A stretch of DNA of 64,000 nucleotides from Paenibacillus sophorae (GTDB lineage: Bacteria; Bacillota; Bacilli; Paenibacillales; Paenibacillaceae), in assembly GCF_018966525.1 (NCBI RefSeq), contig NZ_CP076607.1:2728001-2792000 (forward strand), given 5' to 3'. The notes under the pieces were generated by a model, which searched no databases, had not been told where the DNA came from, and worked only from the letters and a program-made list of their open reading frames with translations. The position numbers and the translations under genes are program-made. Shown piece after piece: positions 26,358 through 35,542 of this stretch. Positions within the stretch are counted from its first letter, which is position 1. Every line of letters begins with the position of its first letter.

Positions 26358-27793
26358 TTTCTATCTTTGGCGGCGGGGTGCCCGAACATCTTCGCAAGGA
26401 ATCGCTGCGGGATCTCGTCAAGCTCGCGGGGGTGCTGACCGAACTGCGGGAATACTTCGAAGAACCGCTGAAAGTGCTGGAGATTCTAAAAATGCTGAAC
26501 CTGATCCAGCAGGAGGCGCTTGGGCTGGACGAGCCGCTGGAGGATGCGGACGCGCTCTTTTACCGGTTCAGGAACCGCTATGGATACGAGCCCGGAATTC
26601 CGATGGAGCGTCTGCTGAATGTGCTGCAGAAATATAACTGGATCATCCGCAGCAAGCGGAGACTTACGATGATGGATGTCGGCAAACGGATGATGGATAT
26701 GCTGATTCGTCTGGCGAATGATTCGCTGGCTTACTATATGCAGGATGACGTAGCCCGCTCGCTGTTTCAGGCGAGAAGGGATGCGGATCTCAGCGAGGCT
26801 TACGACGACAAGGGGATTTCGGGCGGAAACCGGCTGGCCAGTATGATCCGCAATTGTCTTGATGCCGTGGACAAACTGAAAGAGCGGCAGCTTGAACTGC
26901 TCGCCGACCGGAATGCCCTGCCGCAAATCCGGATTATTGTGGATCTGATGCAGGAGCTGAACGCGCGGATGAATGAGCGGCTGGACAAATTCACCACCTT
27001 TGAAGAAGGGGCTTCCTTTGCGCCCTTGCTCAAAAAAGGCACGGAAATCATGTTTGAAGGAACGCAGGTGTCTTTAGGCACACTGAATAAGTTTCTGGGC
27101 TTCGCCCACTTGCAGCAGACCGAGGTCCGGTCCGAGATTTCCCCGCAGGCCATCCGCCAGTTTATTATCCGTTCCTTCTACAAAACCGCCGATTCCGAAC
27201 TGCCAAACGCTCATGAGATATTGAGCTTTCTGGAGCAGGACCGCTCTCCCGGAGAGCGTCTGGACGGCATGTGGGTGCCCGTTCAGTTCGCTTCTCCCGT
27301 GTCCAATCTCCAACTGGCGGATACAGTAAGCTATCTGGAAAGCTATGTGCCTTCCACCGAGCCGATTCGGGAACGTCTGGAGCCGGAATATGCGGAGACG
27401 GAAGAATGGACCGAGGAGGAGCTCGGCACTCATTTGGCGCAGATCGAATGGCAGTTGACCAAAGCGAGGATTCGGACGGATGAAGCGGAGCGGATTCTGC
27501 GTGAAAGGGAAAGCGTCGGTCTTGAGCAGCTTGTGCTGGAGGCGGGCTCGGAGCGCTGGAGCGACGCCTTGAACGCGCTGCTGGCGGTCTCCGCTCTGGT
27601 GGGCGGGCAGCGGGCGGTGATTGAACGGGGAGAAGATCCCGCCCCAGATTTGCGGGCAGGCGGCGCACAGACCGAATGGCAGCTTGTGAACGAAGGAGGA
27701 GATCAGCATGTCGTTAGAAGAACCGGAGAGCTTGCACAGCAACCTGCCGCTGGGGGCGATGGAACGGCTGTCCGCGGTGCTCAGTCCCGATGA
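26333..27793 (+). CDS. jetA: Wadjet subunit JetA (kleisin-like)
   Basis: Structural subunit bridging the SMC heads, analogous to MukF. 486 residues, almost wholly helical. N-terminus ALISIFGGGVPEHLRKESLRDLVKL, a winged-helix-like region near 90-120 (YNWIIRSKRRLTMMDVGKRMM), and a long helical middle. I believe it belongs to the JetA/DUF5716 type rather than the DUF3375 type of type I systems, but cannot check. TTG 26333 (AUGGGGGA upstream) or GTG 26342 are possible starts. The C-terminal 28 codons run over the start of jetB in another frame, giving an unusual 86-nt overlap; the tail VVRRTGELAQQPAAGGDG looks low in conservation. Confidence 0.82.
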   Translation: MEHVDGALISIFGGGVPEHLRKESLRDLVKLAGVLTELREYFEEPLKVLEILKMLNLIQQEALGLDEPLEDADALFYRFRNRYGYEPGIPMERLLNVLQKYNWIIRSKRRLTMMDVGKRMMDMLIRLANDSLAYYMQDDVARSLFQARRDADLSEAYDDKGISGGNRLASMIRNCLDAVDKLKERQLELLADRNALPQIRIIVDLMQELNARMNERLDKFTTFEEGASFAPLLKKGTEIMFEGTQVSLGTLNKFLGFAHLQQTEVRSEISPQAIRQFIIRSFYKTADSELPNAHEILSFLEQDRSPGERLDGMWVPVQFASPVSNLQLADTVSYLESYVPSTEPIRERLEPEYAETEEWTEEELGTHLAQIEWQLTKARIRTDEAERILRERESVGLEQLVLEAGSERWSDALNALLAVSALVGGQRAVIERGEDPAPDLRAGGAQTEWQLVNEGGDQHVVRRTGELAQQPAAGGDGTAVRGAQSR

Positions 27794-28388
27794 GGAATAT
27801 GCGTTTGTGCAGATTATGTTCTCGTCGTCGGCCGCAGTCCGCAGCGGTAGCTTCGGCCTGTCCCGGCGCGAGGTGATGAAGATTCTGAAGCTGGAGCAGG
27901 GGGATGAGCAGGGATTTGCTTCTTTTGTGAAAAGGGTGAATCAGTCGGTTGCCCGCTACTACAGGCTTATCTATGATGAGCGCAGAGACCGGGCGGTCGT
28001 GCTGATTCATGTGCCCGCCAGACAGGCGCGAGAGCTGATGTCGTCCGAGAGTCTGGCTTTGCTGATGTTTATTTTTTATCACCAGGAAGTGCTGCAGAAT
28101 GACTATACCCTGTTTACCCAATTGCTGGAGGCATTCGGGCATGAATCGCTGGATGTAAGGCGGAAAATCCTGGCGAACCTCGATACGCTCATCAAGCTGG
28201 GCGCCGTGTCCCGCTATGAGAATCCATCCAATGAGGAAGCCTATGCGCTGACCGCGATCGGGGCGCGGCTGTTCTCGGATTCCTATTTAAAACGGTTCGC
28301 TGAATTCAGCCATTCCCAGCAATTGAATATGGACGATGTTCTGAAATTCTATAAACGCTACAATCTGGAGGCAGGTGAGGGATATTGA
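27708..28388 (+). CDS. jetB: Wadjet subunit JetB (KITE-like)
   Basis: Accessory winged-helix subunit corresponding to MukE. 226 residues. Begins MSLEEPESLHSNLPLGAMER, then LSPDEEYAFVQIMFSSSAA; a winged-helix segment LSRREVMKILKL and the C-terminal KLGAVSRYENPSNEEAYALT (wing-like) are visible. A very strong site GAAGGAGGAG lies 6 bases before ATG 27708, inside the jetA reading frame. Ends by overlapping the jetC start by 4 bases. Possibly the DUF6063 type seen in type II Wadjet (recollection, unverified). Confidence 0.82.
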   Translation: MSLEEPESLHSNLPLGAMERLSAVLSPDEEYAFVQIMFSSSAAVRSGSFGLSRREVMKILKLEQGDEQGFASFVKRVNQSVARYYRLIYDERRDRAVVLIHVPARQARELMSSESLALLMFIFYHQEVLQNDYTLFTQLLEAFGHESLDVRRKILANLDTLIKLGAVSRYENPSNEEAYALTAIGARLFSDSYLKRFAEFSHSQQLNMDDVLKFYKRYNLEAGEGY

Positions 28389-31300
28389 ACCCCTGGGCGC
28401 TGGAATTTAGCGGCATCCGCGATTTCTCGGATACGAGGCTGGAATGGGGCGGACCGGAAGACCATGTGCTGATCGGCGGGCCAAACGGCTCGGGCAAATC
28501 AACGATTACGTTCTGCCTCGGAGCGGTGCTGGCTTCCGCCAAAGTGGATTTGGAGGGGCTGCGTTCCCGCAATCTGCCGCCGGACCGTGTGTGGCGGGCG
28601 ACGATTCAGCTTGTTTTTGCCAACATCGGAACAAGTCCCGTCGACGCGGCCGCGTACATCGGCTTCCGGCTGAATCTGGAGCAGAAACCCGGCGATCCCT
28701 TGCGGAAGGAATACTTTATTTGCGAGGGCAATGAGCCGTGGAAATGGAATAAAGAGACCCGCTATACGCCGGGAGACAGCACGAACCATCTTCATGAGTA
28801 CCGGCATCAGCTCCAGCATAAATATAAAGTGGACCCGGATGCCTTTTACCTGATCTGGTATCAGCAGGATGTGAACCAGTTCGCTGTGATGCGGCCGGAG
28901 GAGCGCTTCCGAATTTTCAGCGAGATGACCGGCATAGAGCGGATGCAGCACAACTGGGAAAAGGTGAAGGAGGAACGCAAAGACGCGCAGTCGGCGCTCC
29001 AGACAGCGGAAAGCAACCAACATTCGCATAGGCTGAACCTGGGCAACTGGCAGCAGGAGCGGGACCGGCTGATCAGCCGGAACGAACGGCGCAGGCTCGG
29101 TCTTGAGAGTGTACTAACCGCTTCGGCTGCCCTTGAGCGGCTGTACGGCAGGGAGCAGGAACTTTTGAGGGAGCAGATGGATGAGCTTGAAGAGCGTCAT
29201 GCGGGCGAACTGGACCGCTGGATGAAGCTGGAAGAGGAGCATCAAGTGCATCGGAAGGATCATGAGGAAAGAACACAGCGCATGGAAGAACTGAACCGGC
29301 AGCTTGAGGAAGTGGAAGGCGAAGCGGCGAAAGAGCGCGCCTTGCGCGAGCAATTGAATGACGAGCACCGTCAGCTTGAAGATATTCTCAGGGAGCTGGA
29401 CAAACAGATCCGGGCGATTCCCTACTCCAGAGCCGAGGTGGAAGAACGGCTCGCGCAGGACCGGGGAAAGATGCGGGAGACCGAAGCAAAAAGCCGGGAG
29501 GCGGAGGAGGCATACAAGGAGGCACAGACGCATCTGGACTGGCTGGCCACTGAAATCGGCAAACTGGAGTATGCCCTGGAGGAAGACTTCCGGAGGCTCG
29601 GCGATGCCAAGAAAATGCTGGCCCAATACGGGGGAAGCGCTGCTCTCGAACGGGAAGCGGAGAGTCTGGAAAGCAAGCGTTCTTCCCTGCGCGACAGCGG
29701 GCGGGAACTGGAGCGGAGCATCCGGTCGCTTGAGGACGAGCTGGAGGCATTGACCAAGGGAATCGGGATGTACAGCTTGAGGCAGGAAGCGTCCATCCGC
29801 CGTCTGCGCGGGAAAGGTGTGACCGTCTATACGCTGCGCGATCTGCTGGAGATGGATGAGCATATTCCGCTGGAGCGGGAGGACCAGCTCGAGGCTATCA
29901 AATATACGCTGTTCGTCGATGCCAGAGGCTTCGCGGCTTCGACGGATGTCTATCACGTGGAGCTGCCGGCGGTGGTGCCGGAACGAACGGCGGACGAGCT
30001 GGCTTTATTCGGACTTCGGGTGAAAAAGAATCTCGACGACCAGACCTACGCCGCAGCCCAGAAAGCGTTGTGGTGGGTCGGGGAACTGGTATCCGGCTCC
30101 GATTCTTCCAGGCCCAGGTTAAAGAATGGCCAGCTTGTCGATTCCCTTGGCCGGAGAGGCCCGCAGGAGGACAAGCGGTGGATTCTTAACCCGCGTGGAA
30201 TCAAGCTGCGGGTGAAGCGCGCCGGCGAAGAGCAAGAGAAGCAGGAGCTTCAGCTTGAAGCCGCCCGCCGTGATCTAGCGGAATGCGAGGAACGGCTAAA
30301 TCTTATCCGTTCGGTGCTGCAGCTTATTAAAGAGGCGGAAACGGTCGTTGGCGCCGTCGCCGAGCGGGATTTGCGCGGGCGCGAGCTGGACCGGAAGACC
30401 GCCGAGCAGAGGAAATGGATGGACATCCGGAACCGTTCTGCCGATGAGCGGCAGAGATTGAATCTGGCGTCGGCCGAGCTTGCGGTCCGGCTTGAAGCTC
30501 TCGAAGGCTACCGGCAAATCTACGACCGCGCCGATCAGGAAAGCTCGAAGATCGAGCGATTCGGGCAGCTTGGCCAAGAGCTGGAAGCCTCCGGAGAACG
30601 GCTGCAAGGACTGGAGAGGGAGCTTCAGGACCTGCTTACGGAAAGCGACCGGCTGGATCGTTCTTTGGAATCGACGAAGAGAAGGATCAGGGAGAAGCAC
30701 CAGTATATCGAAGAGTCGAAAAAAACGCTGGAGGGGCTGGACCGGGAGAAGCGGGAGCTGCTTGAGCGCCTGGAGGTTTTCCAGGAGAACCACGCCGCGG
30801 AGCGGCAGTTTTACAGCGATTGGACCGATCGCCTGAGAGTGGTATACGCCGGGCTTCTTGAGGAGTCTCCGGATTTTCCCGTTGTTCCGGACTGGAATCC
30901 GGCGCAGGCAAAGTCGCATAAGGAAGACGCTCTGGTTCAGCTAAACCTGGCGCTTGGCGAAACCGTCGACGAGAACGCAGTCGAAAATTACGAGAAGGTA
31001 AAAGCGGAGTTTGAACGGGGCGAGCAGGAGGTGCAGGACGCCCGCATGCTGCTTCGCCAGCTTGAGGAAAGTCTGGCCGAGCTCGAGGAGAAGCTGGTCA
31101 GTACGACAAATTATGAAATCAAACGGGTGGGCAGCCGGTTTGTGCGCTATATGGACCAGTTCTCGTTCGACGGCGAAGTGAGCTGGGACATGCAGGAGAT
31201 GAAGCAGGGGAATATCAAGTATTACCTGAATATCAAAGCCAGAAAGCAGGGGCATCGCGGCCCGCTGGAGGAAGTCGGCATGAAGGGCCGGGGAGGACGA

Positions 31301-31618
31301 GTCGGCAAAGGGGTGTCGGGCGGCGAGGAATCGCTCAGCTCGCTTCTGTTCGCTCTAGCGCTGCTGAAGACAATTCAGGCGGAGCCGGGATACATCGTGC
31401 TGGACGAGTTCGACAGCGCTTTGGACGAAGGGAGAAAATCCAAAGTATTCACGCTGTACGAGCAGGAGCTGTCCAGAAAAATGATTATCCTGTCTCCGAA
31501 ATCCCATGAATCGGATTATTTGCGGCATTTTAACGAAGCGTTTGTCGTATATCATGATGCGAGAACCCCGAAAAGCGCAGTGATTAGAATTAGGAAAAAA
31601 GCAGATAGTAAGGTTTAA
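28385..31618 (+). CDS. jetC: Wadjet SMC ATPase JetC
   Basis: Large SMC/MukB-like ATPase that forms the DNA motor. 1077 residues. Walker A GPNGSGKST (32-40) at the N-terminus; two long coiled coils (about 180-440 and 610-960) around a hinge-like domain (about 450-600). At the C-terminus: ABC signature VSGGEESLSSLL (977-988), Walker B YIVLDEFD (1003-1010) with catalytic Glu1008, and the D-loop SALDEG. Start TTG 28385 overlaps the jetB stop, with AGGTGAGG upstream. The head motifs are intact, so the ATPase looks functional. A terminator follows. Confidence 0.92.
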   Translation: MNPWALEFSGIRDFSDTRLEWGGPEDHVLIGGPNGSGKSTITFCLGAVLASAKVDLEGLRSRNLPPDRVWRATIQLVFANIGTSPVDAAAYIGFRLNLEQKPGDPLRKEYFICEGNEPWKWNKETRYTPGDSTNHLHEYRHQLQHKYKVDPDAFYLIWYQQDVNQFAVMRPEERFRIFSEMTGIERMQHNWEKVKEERKDAQSALQTAESNQHSHRLNLGNWQQERDRLISRNERRRLGLESVLTASAALERLYGREQELLREQMDELEERHAGELDRWMKLEEEHQVHRKDHEERTQRMEELNRQLEEVEGEAAKERALREQLNDEHRQLEDILRELDKQIRAIPYSRAEVEERLAQDRGKMRETEAKSREAEEAYKEAQTHLDWLATEIGKLEYALEEDFRRLGDAKKMLAQYGGSAALEREAESLESKRSSLRDSGRELERSIRSLEDELEALTKGIGMYSLRQEASIRRLRGKGVTVYTLRDLLEMDEHIPLEREDQLEAIKYTLFVDARGFAASTDVYHVELPAVVPERTADELALFGLRVKKNLDDQTYAAAQKALWWVGELVSGSDSSRPRLKNGQLVDSLGRRGPQEDKRWILNPRGIKLRVKRAGEEQEKQELQLEAARRDLAECEERLNLIRSVLQLIKEAETVVGAVAERDLRGRELDRKTAEQRKWMDIRNRSADERQRLNLASAELAVRLEALEGYRQIYDRADQESSKIERFGQLGQELEASGERLQGLERELQDLLTESDRLDRSLESTKRRIREKHQYIEESKKTLEGLDREKRELLERLEVFQENHAAERQFYSDWTDRLRVVYAGLLEESPDFPVVPDWNPAQAKSHKEDALVQLNLALGETVDENAVENYEKVKAEFERGEQEVQDARMLLRQLEESLAELEEKLVSTTNYEIKRVGSRFVRYMDQFSFDGEVSWDMQEMKQGNIKYYLNIKARKQGHRGPLEEVGMKGRGGRVGKGVSGGEESLSSLLFALALLKTIQAEPGYIVLDEFDSALDEGRKSKVFTLYEQELSRKMIILSPKSHESDYLRHFNEAFVVYHDARTPKSAVIRIRKKADSKV

Positions 31619-31632
31619 AAAGACTTGAATTT

Positions 31633-31667
31633 AACGCTTGGGATGCGGAAACCCAGGCGTTTTTTTA
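31633..31667 (+). terminator. terminator of the Wadjet operon
   Basis: AACGCTTGGG pairs with CCCAGGCGTT, then a T-run. It separates jetC from the next two small genes. Confidence 0.88.
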
Positions 31668-31696
31668 TTGACTTCAGCTGCAAATTGGGCTACCAT
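31668..31696 (+). promoter_or_regulatory. sigma-A promoter of the two small genes
   Basis: TTGACT, 17-base spacer, TACCAT, placed directly after the Wadjet terminator. Confidence 0.6.
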
Positions 31697-31710
31697 AACC
31701 CTTGTCACTG

Positions 31711-31734
31711 AATTAGTAATTTAGTAAATTAGTA
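31711..31734. repeat. three tandem 8-bp units
   Basis: AATTAGTA, ATTTAGTA, AATTAGTA in a row, between the promoter and the start codon; could be an operator or simple-sequence drift. Confidence 0.5.
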
Positions 31735-31772
31735 AATGTGAAACATCTGAAAAAGGACAGGTGAACAAAGAA

Positions 31773-32252
31773 ATGAAAATTCCAACAACGCTAAAGCATA
31801 AACCGGTTATTGTATCCGAAAATTACGAGAATGTGGATGGCAGATATGCGAATCATTCGGACACGAAGGGATTATCGCTCGGATTGGCTCAGTGGAACGA
31901 CCGGGGGAAGGTCGATATTTCCGCCAAGGTGTGGCGGCATACGGGAGAGAAGTGGTCCAGACAATCGGAGGAGCTGCCGCTTCATCGGGTGCTTGACCTT
32001 GCCATTCTGGTGACCAGAAGCATGGTCCATTTCCGGGAGGCTTACCAGTATCAGAATCTGTATGATCCCGAGAATCCGGTGATTGACCGTGTGGGTCTGC
32101 AAGGGGAGGCGATGACCGTATCCGTATGCACGGACAACGACAAAATCAACGAAGACATCAAGCTGTTCAGCCAGGCGCTGAGCGATGACAGCGAACTGAT
32201 CGGCGAGCGACTAAGCACGCTGTCCCGGATTTTGAAGGAAATGGGCTATTAA
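31773..32252 (+). CDS. small protein of unknown function (DUF6530-like)
   Basis: 159 residues, soluble, no membrane helix. Recognisable blocks: PVIVSENYENVDGRYANHSDTKGLSLGLAQWNDRG, then SAKVWRHTGEKWSRQSEELPLHRVLDLA, which I recall as DUF6530 but cannot confirm. ATG 31773 lies 9 bases after AGGACAGGTG; a GTG at 31761 is inside the ribosome site. Followed after 38 bases by the GIY-YIG-like gene. Its position just after Wadjet might be chance, since it has its own promoter. Confidence 0.7.
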   Translation: MKIPTTLKHKPVIVSENYENVDGRYANHSDTKGLSLGLAQWNDRGKVDISAKVWRHTGEKWSRQSEELPLHRVLDLAILVTRSMVHFREAYQYQNLYDPENPVIDRVGLQGEAMTVSVCTDNDKINEDIKLFSQALSDDSELIGERLSTLSRILKEMGY

Positions 32253-32290
32253 AAGGTTCAAGATACCCGATTGAAGACCAAGGAGGAAGA

Positions 32291-32686
32291 ATGATGTCTC
32301 TGGATAAGCAAAAGAAGAAAGAGCTTGCCTCGTCATATGTACAGTCATTTCGGCCGATGGGCGTTTACCAGATACGAAATGTGAAGAACGGTAAAATTCT
32401 GGTGCTGGGCAGCATGGATCTGACCGGGGCCAGAAACCGGCTTGCGTTTATACAGCAGACGAATATTAACAACATCAATGAACTGAAGCAGGACTGGAAT
32501 GAACACGGCGGCGGCAGCTTCGTATTTGAGGAGCTGGATCAAATTAAACCGCGTGAAGAAACTTTGAATGATAGATCCGAACTAAAAGAGTATCAGGAAG
32601 AAGTGGATGCGCTGCTTGAGCTGTGGATTGAGAAGCTGCAGCCCTTTGGGGACAAGGGATACAATAAGCCGAAGCGGAAAAAGTAG
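32291..32686 (+). CDS. GIY-YIG-like domain protein
   Basis: 131-residue protein resembling the short GIY-YIG family common in Bacillus and Paenibacillus. GVYQIRNVKNGKILVLGSMDL corresponds to the GIY...YIG strands (degenerate: GVY and VLG); then RLAFIQQTNINNINELKQDWNEHGGGSFVFEELDQI. The catalytic Arg and Glu are not obvious, so it may not cut DNA. GGAGG precedes two adjacent ATGs (32291, 32294). Probably cotranscribed with the gene before it. Confidence 0.72.
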   Translation: MMSLDKQKKKELASSYVQSFRPMGVYQIRNVKNGKILVLGSMDLTGARNRLAFIQQTNINNINELKQDWNEHGGGSFVFEELDQIKPREETLNDRSELKEYQEEVDALLELWIEKLQPFGDKGYNKPKRKK

Positions 32687-32754
32687 AACCGCCCTTAAGA
32701 CCAAAGATCTTGCCTGCCGCGTTATGGTGGATGCCGGAATTACAAAAGCGGCGC

Positions 32755-32800
32755 CAATAGACCGTTTCCCTGCCGGGACGACGGTCTATTGCTTTTTTTT
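32755..32800. terminator. terminator between convergent genes
   Basis: CAATAGACCGT (32755-32765) and ACGGTCTATTG (32781-32791) form an 11-bp stem followed by eight T on the plus strand. Confidence 0.92.
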
Positions 32801-32806
32801 ACTCTG

Positions 32807-33631
32807 TTACTCTTCTGTCTCAAGTGTCCGGCCGTCAAGCGGCTGAACCGGGCGGTTATCATGCGGGAACAGGGTACGGAACGCGCCAATCTGCGCCTCG
32901 GACCATTCCACGGGCTGTTGAAGCACAATCCACTGGACTCCTTCGGTGCATGGCGGCGTCGTTAGCGATCCGTGATAGCGGTAAGAGTGAAGATCTCCCG
33001 GCAGCAGGGCCTTAAGATCGAATTTTCCGTCAATCGCTACTGCCTCTTCACTCTCTTTCTGGGGAAGCCGGGACCACAGCTTGTTCAGTTCTGCGTTCTC
33101 CGCGCCGCCGTTAATCAAGACGCCGAGCACGGCAGTATCTCCGTCCGCGGTCTTGTGAACGAAGTGAAGTTCCATCTCGTCATGCTTGCCGCCCACTTCA
33201 TGCTCGCTTGGCAAATGAAAGTGGAACTGCATCAGCGCATAGGTCTTTCCCTCCAGAACAATGTGGTTGTTCTCACCCGACACATTTACCTGAATAGTAT
33301 GACCATTGTTGACGAGAGACACTTCCGAAGGCGAATAATCGACTTCCACTGGGGAGAGGCTGGTATCCTTCTTCACATCGGCAGCCTCAATATCGATAGG
33401 CGATTGTTCCTTTCCCACCTTACAGGTCCCGAAATCTTCTTCAAGTTCGCCCCAATGTTCAGGTGATGTCTCTCCCTCATACGACCAGTGAACCTTAGCG
33501 GCCTGGGCCGCTTGCGTTGGCGGATTGCTTTCTGTGTTCTGTAAGACTTGTTCCTTCTCCGCGCAGCCTGCCAGTACACCCATCAAGAGTCCGCAAAGCA
33601 GAAATCGGGAATACGGTTTCATTAATTTCAT
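32807..33631 (-). CDS. alpha-class carbonic anhydrase lipoprotein
   Basis: Hydrates CO2 to bicarbonate outside the membrane. 274 residues: lipoprotein signal with lipobox LAGC (Cys23), short linker, then the alpha-CA domain beginning HWSYEGETSPEHWGEL, with CKVGKEQSPIDI. The zinc histidines are in MQFHFHLPSEHEVGG and MELHFVHK. C-terminal YHGSLTTPPCTEGVQWIV carries the substrate-pocket Thr and Pro. ATG 33631 is chosen (GGAGAAAGG upstream) instead of TTG 33649. Single-gene unit. Confidence 0.94.
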   Translation of the reverse strand: MKLMKPYSRFLLCGLLMGVLAGCAEKEQVLQNTESNPPTQAAQAAKVHWSYEGETSPEHWGELEEDFGTCKVGKEQSPIDIEAADVKKDTSLSPVEVDYSPSEVSLVNNGHTIQVNVSGENNHIVLEGKTYALMQFHFHLPSEHEVGGKHDEMELHFVHKTADGDTAVLGVLINGGAENAELNKLWSRLPQKESEEAVAIDGKFDLKALLPGDLHSYRYHGSLTTPPCTEGVQWIVLQQPVEWSEAQIGAFRTLFPHDNRPVQPLDGRTLETEE

Positions 33632-33814
33632 TTTCCTTTCTCCCCCCAAATTATGTATTTATTCAAAATCCATATCATTCTATGTTATGGGAAAAACAGG
33701 AACAAGGGCATGAGGTCCCATTTCGAGCAATCGTCTATTCCGGCAGCGGATGGAGCCATAGATTGCGGTTTATTTTAAGTCCCATAAGATAGAAAAGCCT
33801 TTCATATTTATGCA

Positions 33815-33858
33815 TAAAAAAGCTGCCTCAAGTCATTTTACTGACTTTAGAGGCAGCT
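33815..33858 (-). terminator. terminator of the flavodiiron gene
   Basis: On the minus strand AGCTGCCTC...GAGGCAGCT with inner AGTCA/TGACT pairs, then T-run. Confidence 0.88.
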
Positions 33859-33899
33859 CCATTATGATGGGATAGACAAGCATGATAACTTGCTTTCTG

Positions 33900-35150
33900 T
33901 TAGTTTCCGGCTGTTCCCGCGCCTTCCGCGACCGCTTCTGCCGTATCGGTATTCAGGGAATCATAGATGGCTTCTACCAGCAGATCCAGTTCCGGCAGTT
34001 GCTCCGGCTTTAAGGCGGAGTTGATTTCAAAAGGTTCGCCGACGAACTCGATTTTTTTCATGCTCTCTAAGATTTCGGTCATTTCCCTTACGGCGGCGTT
34101 GGCCCACGTGTAGTTGCCTACAAGGGAAACTTTGCGGTTCTGCAGGTTCAGGGACGCCATTTCATGGAGCAGAGCCTGCATGCCGTGATACAGCCCCAGA
34201 TTATAGGTAGGGGAGCCGAAGACCAGATGGCTGAATTTCCAGGCGTCCGAGATGATATAGGAAGGGTGGGTCTTGGATACATCGTACATGCGGATGTCCT
34301 GAACCCCCTTGGCCGCAAGCTTGGATGCGATCAGGTTCATGACGTTCTCCGTATTGCCGTACATGGACGCATAGACCAGCACCACGCCGCGCTTCTCCGG
34401 CTGGTAGGTGCTCCACTTCTGATATCTGTCCAGAATATACGACAGGTTCTCGCGCCACACCGGACCGTGCAGCGGACAGATCATTCCGACTTCCTGCTTG
34501 GCTATTTTTTTCAGCACCGTCTGCACTTGAGGTCCGTATTTGCCTACAATATTGGAGTAATAGCGGCGGGACTCTTCTAGGTACACCCCATCAAAATCCG
34601 TCTGATCGGAGAAAATATTCCCCGAAAGCGAACCGAAGCAGCCGAATGCGTCGGCGGAGAACAGGATTTTCTTCGAGACTTCATAGCTGAACATGACCTC
34701 AGGCCAATGGACAAATGGAGCCATGATAAAGCGCAGCGTATGCTCTCCGAGCGACAGCTCCTCGCCTTCTTTGACGATGAGGTAATTATCAGGCTTGCTG
34801 AAAGTATAGAACTGCTCCATGAACTGGAACGTCTTTTTGTTGCCGACAATTTTCATTTCCGGATAACGGCGCAGCAGCTCCTCGATATTGGCGCAATGGT
34901 CGGGCTCCATATGGCCCACAACCAGATAATCCAGCGCACGGCCATCCAGCACATGCTCGATATTCTCCAGAAATTGTGCGCTGATCGCGGAATCCACTGT
35001 GTCCATAAGAGCGGTCTTTTCGTCCATTATTAAATAGGAATTATAGGCAACTCCTTGAGGCAGCGGGAACATATTCTCGAAACGTTCCAGTCTTTTGTCG
35101 GTGCCACCCACCCAGTAGATCGCGGGCGCGATTTCTTGAACATTGTACAT
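33900..35150 (-). CDS. flavodiiron protein (FprA family)
   Basis: Reduces O2 to water or NO to N2O in the cytosol, protecting from oxygen or nitric oxide. 416 residues. The beta-lactamase-like domain holds the di-iron ligands in VVGHMEPDHCAN (His80, Glu82, Asp84, His85), with more His in PFVHWPEV and CPLHGPVW. The flavodoxin domain begins VVLVYASMYGNTENVM (FMN phosphate loop). Start ATG 35150 follows GGAGGGA; an upstream in-frame ATG at 35228 would add 26 unsupported residues. Monocistronic with a terminator. It needs an electron donor such as rubredoxin or a flavoprotein from elsewhere. Confidence 0.93.
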   Translation of the reverse strand: MYNVQEIAPAIYWVGGTDKRLERFENMFPLPQGVAYNSYLIMDEKTALMDTVDSAISAQFLENIEHVLDGRALDYLVVGHMEPDHCANIEELLRRYPEMKIVGNKKTFQFMEQFYTFSKPDNYLIVKEGEELSLGEHTLRFIMAPFVHWPEVMFSYEVSKKILFSADAFGCFGSLSGNIFSDQTDFDGVYLEESRRYYSNIVGKYGPQVQTVLKKIAKQEVGMICPLHGPVWRENLSYILDRYQKWSTYQPEKRGVVLVYASMYGNTENVMNLIASKLAAKGVQDIRMYDVSKTHPSYIISDAWKFSHLVFGSPTYNLGLYHGMQALLHEMASLNLQNRKVSLVGNYTWANAAVREMTEILESMKKIEFVGEPFEINSALKPEQLPELDLLVEAIYDSLNTDTAEAVAEGAGTAGN

Positions 35151-35542
35151 CGGTATTCCCTCCACATGCTTAAAAATTTTTCTATTACTATAACAACAAA
35201 TACTGACAAAATAATTGACATATATCATGTTGAGGGAAAAATCAGGATTTATTAGCGAATAGCTGTGTCAGATAAGGTTACATGTGACAGAAGAATGGAG
35301 CGAAATAGCGCGTAAAAATGAGAGGAAGGAACAGAAATCAGGCGGTCGGCTGCGGGAAAAGCGGGTTGGAGACTGGAAACCGCACAAATTTGAATCAAAT
35401 ATTACAATATGGAAAACTTCGGGCTCGGGACAGCAAAATATGAATGAAACAGCAAAAAGAACCCTTACCAGGGCTGTGCTTAAAATTACAGCTCGCCCCG
35501 GCAGGGTACTTATTATCTATCTGAAAATTACGAAACGACGAA
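35151..35542. other. intergenic region between the flavodiiron gene and rpoN
   Basis: Holds the AT-rich promoter side of the flavodiiron gene (about 35160-35230; TGTCA repeats 11 bases apart) and the rpoN terminator (35452-35508). A 92-codon frame on the plus strand (35284-35562) lacks a ribosome site and covers the terminator, so I do not call it. Confidence 0.6.
35452..35508 (-). terminator. terminator of rpoN
   Basis: On the minus strand ACCCTGCC...GGTAAGGGT with an inner AGCTGT/ACAGC stem, followed by TCTTTTTG. Confidence 0.7.

Noticed and set aside
31711..31734. Short tandem repeats as a CRISPR-like array
   Set aside because: Units are 8 bp without spacers and there are no cas genes; no CRISPR array is present in the window.
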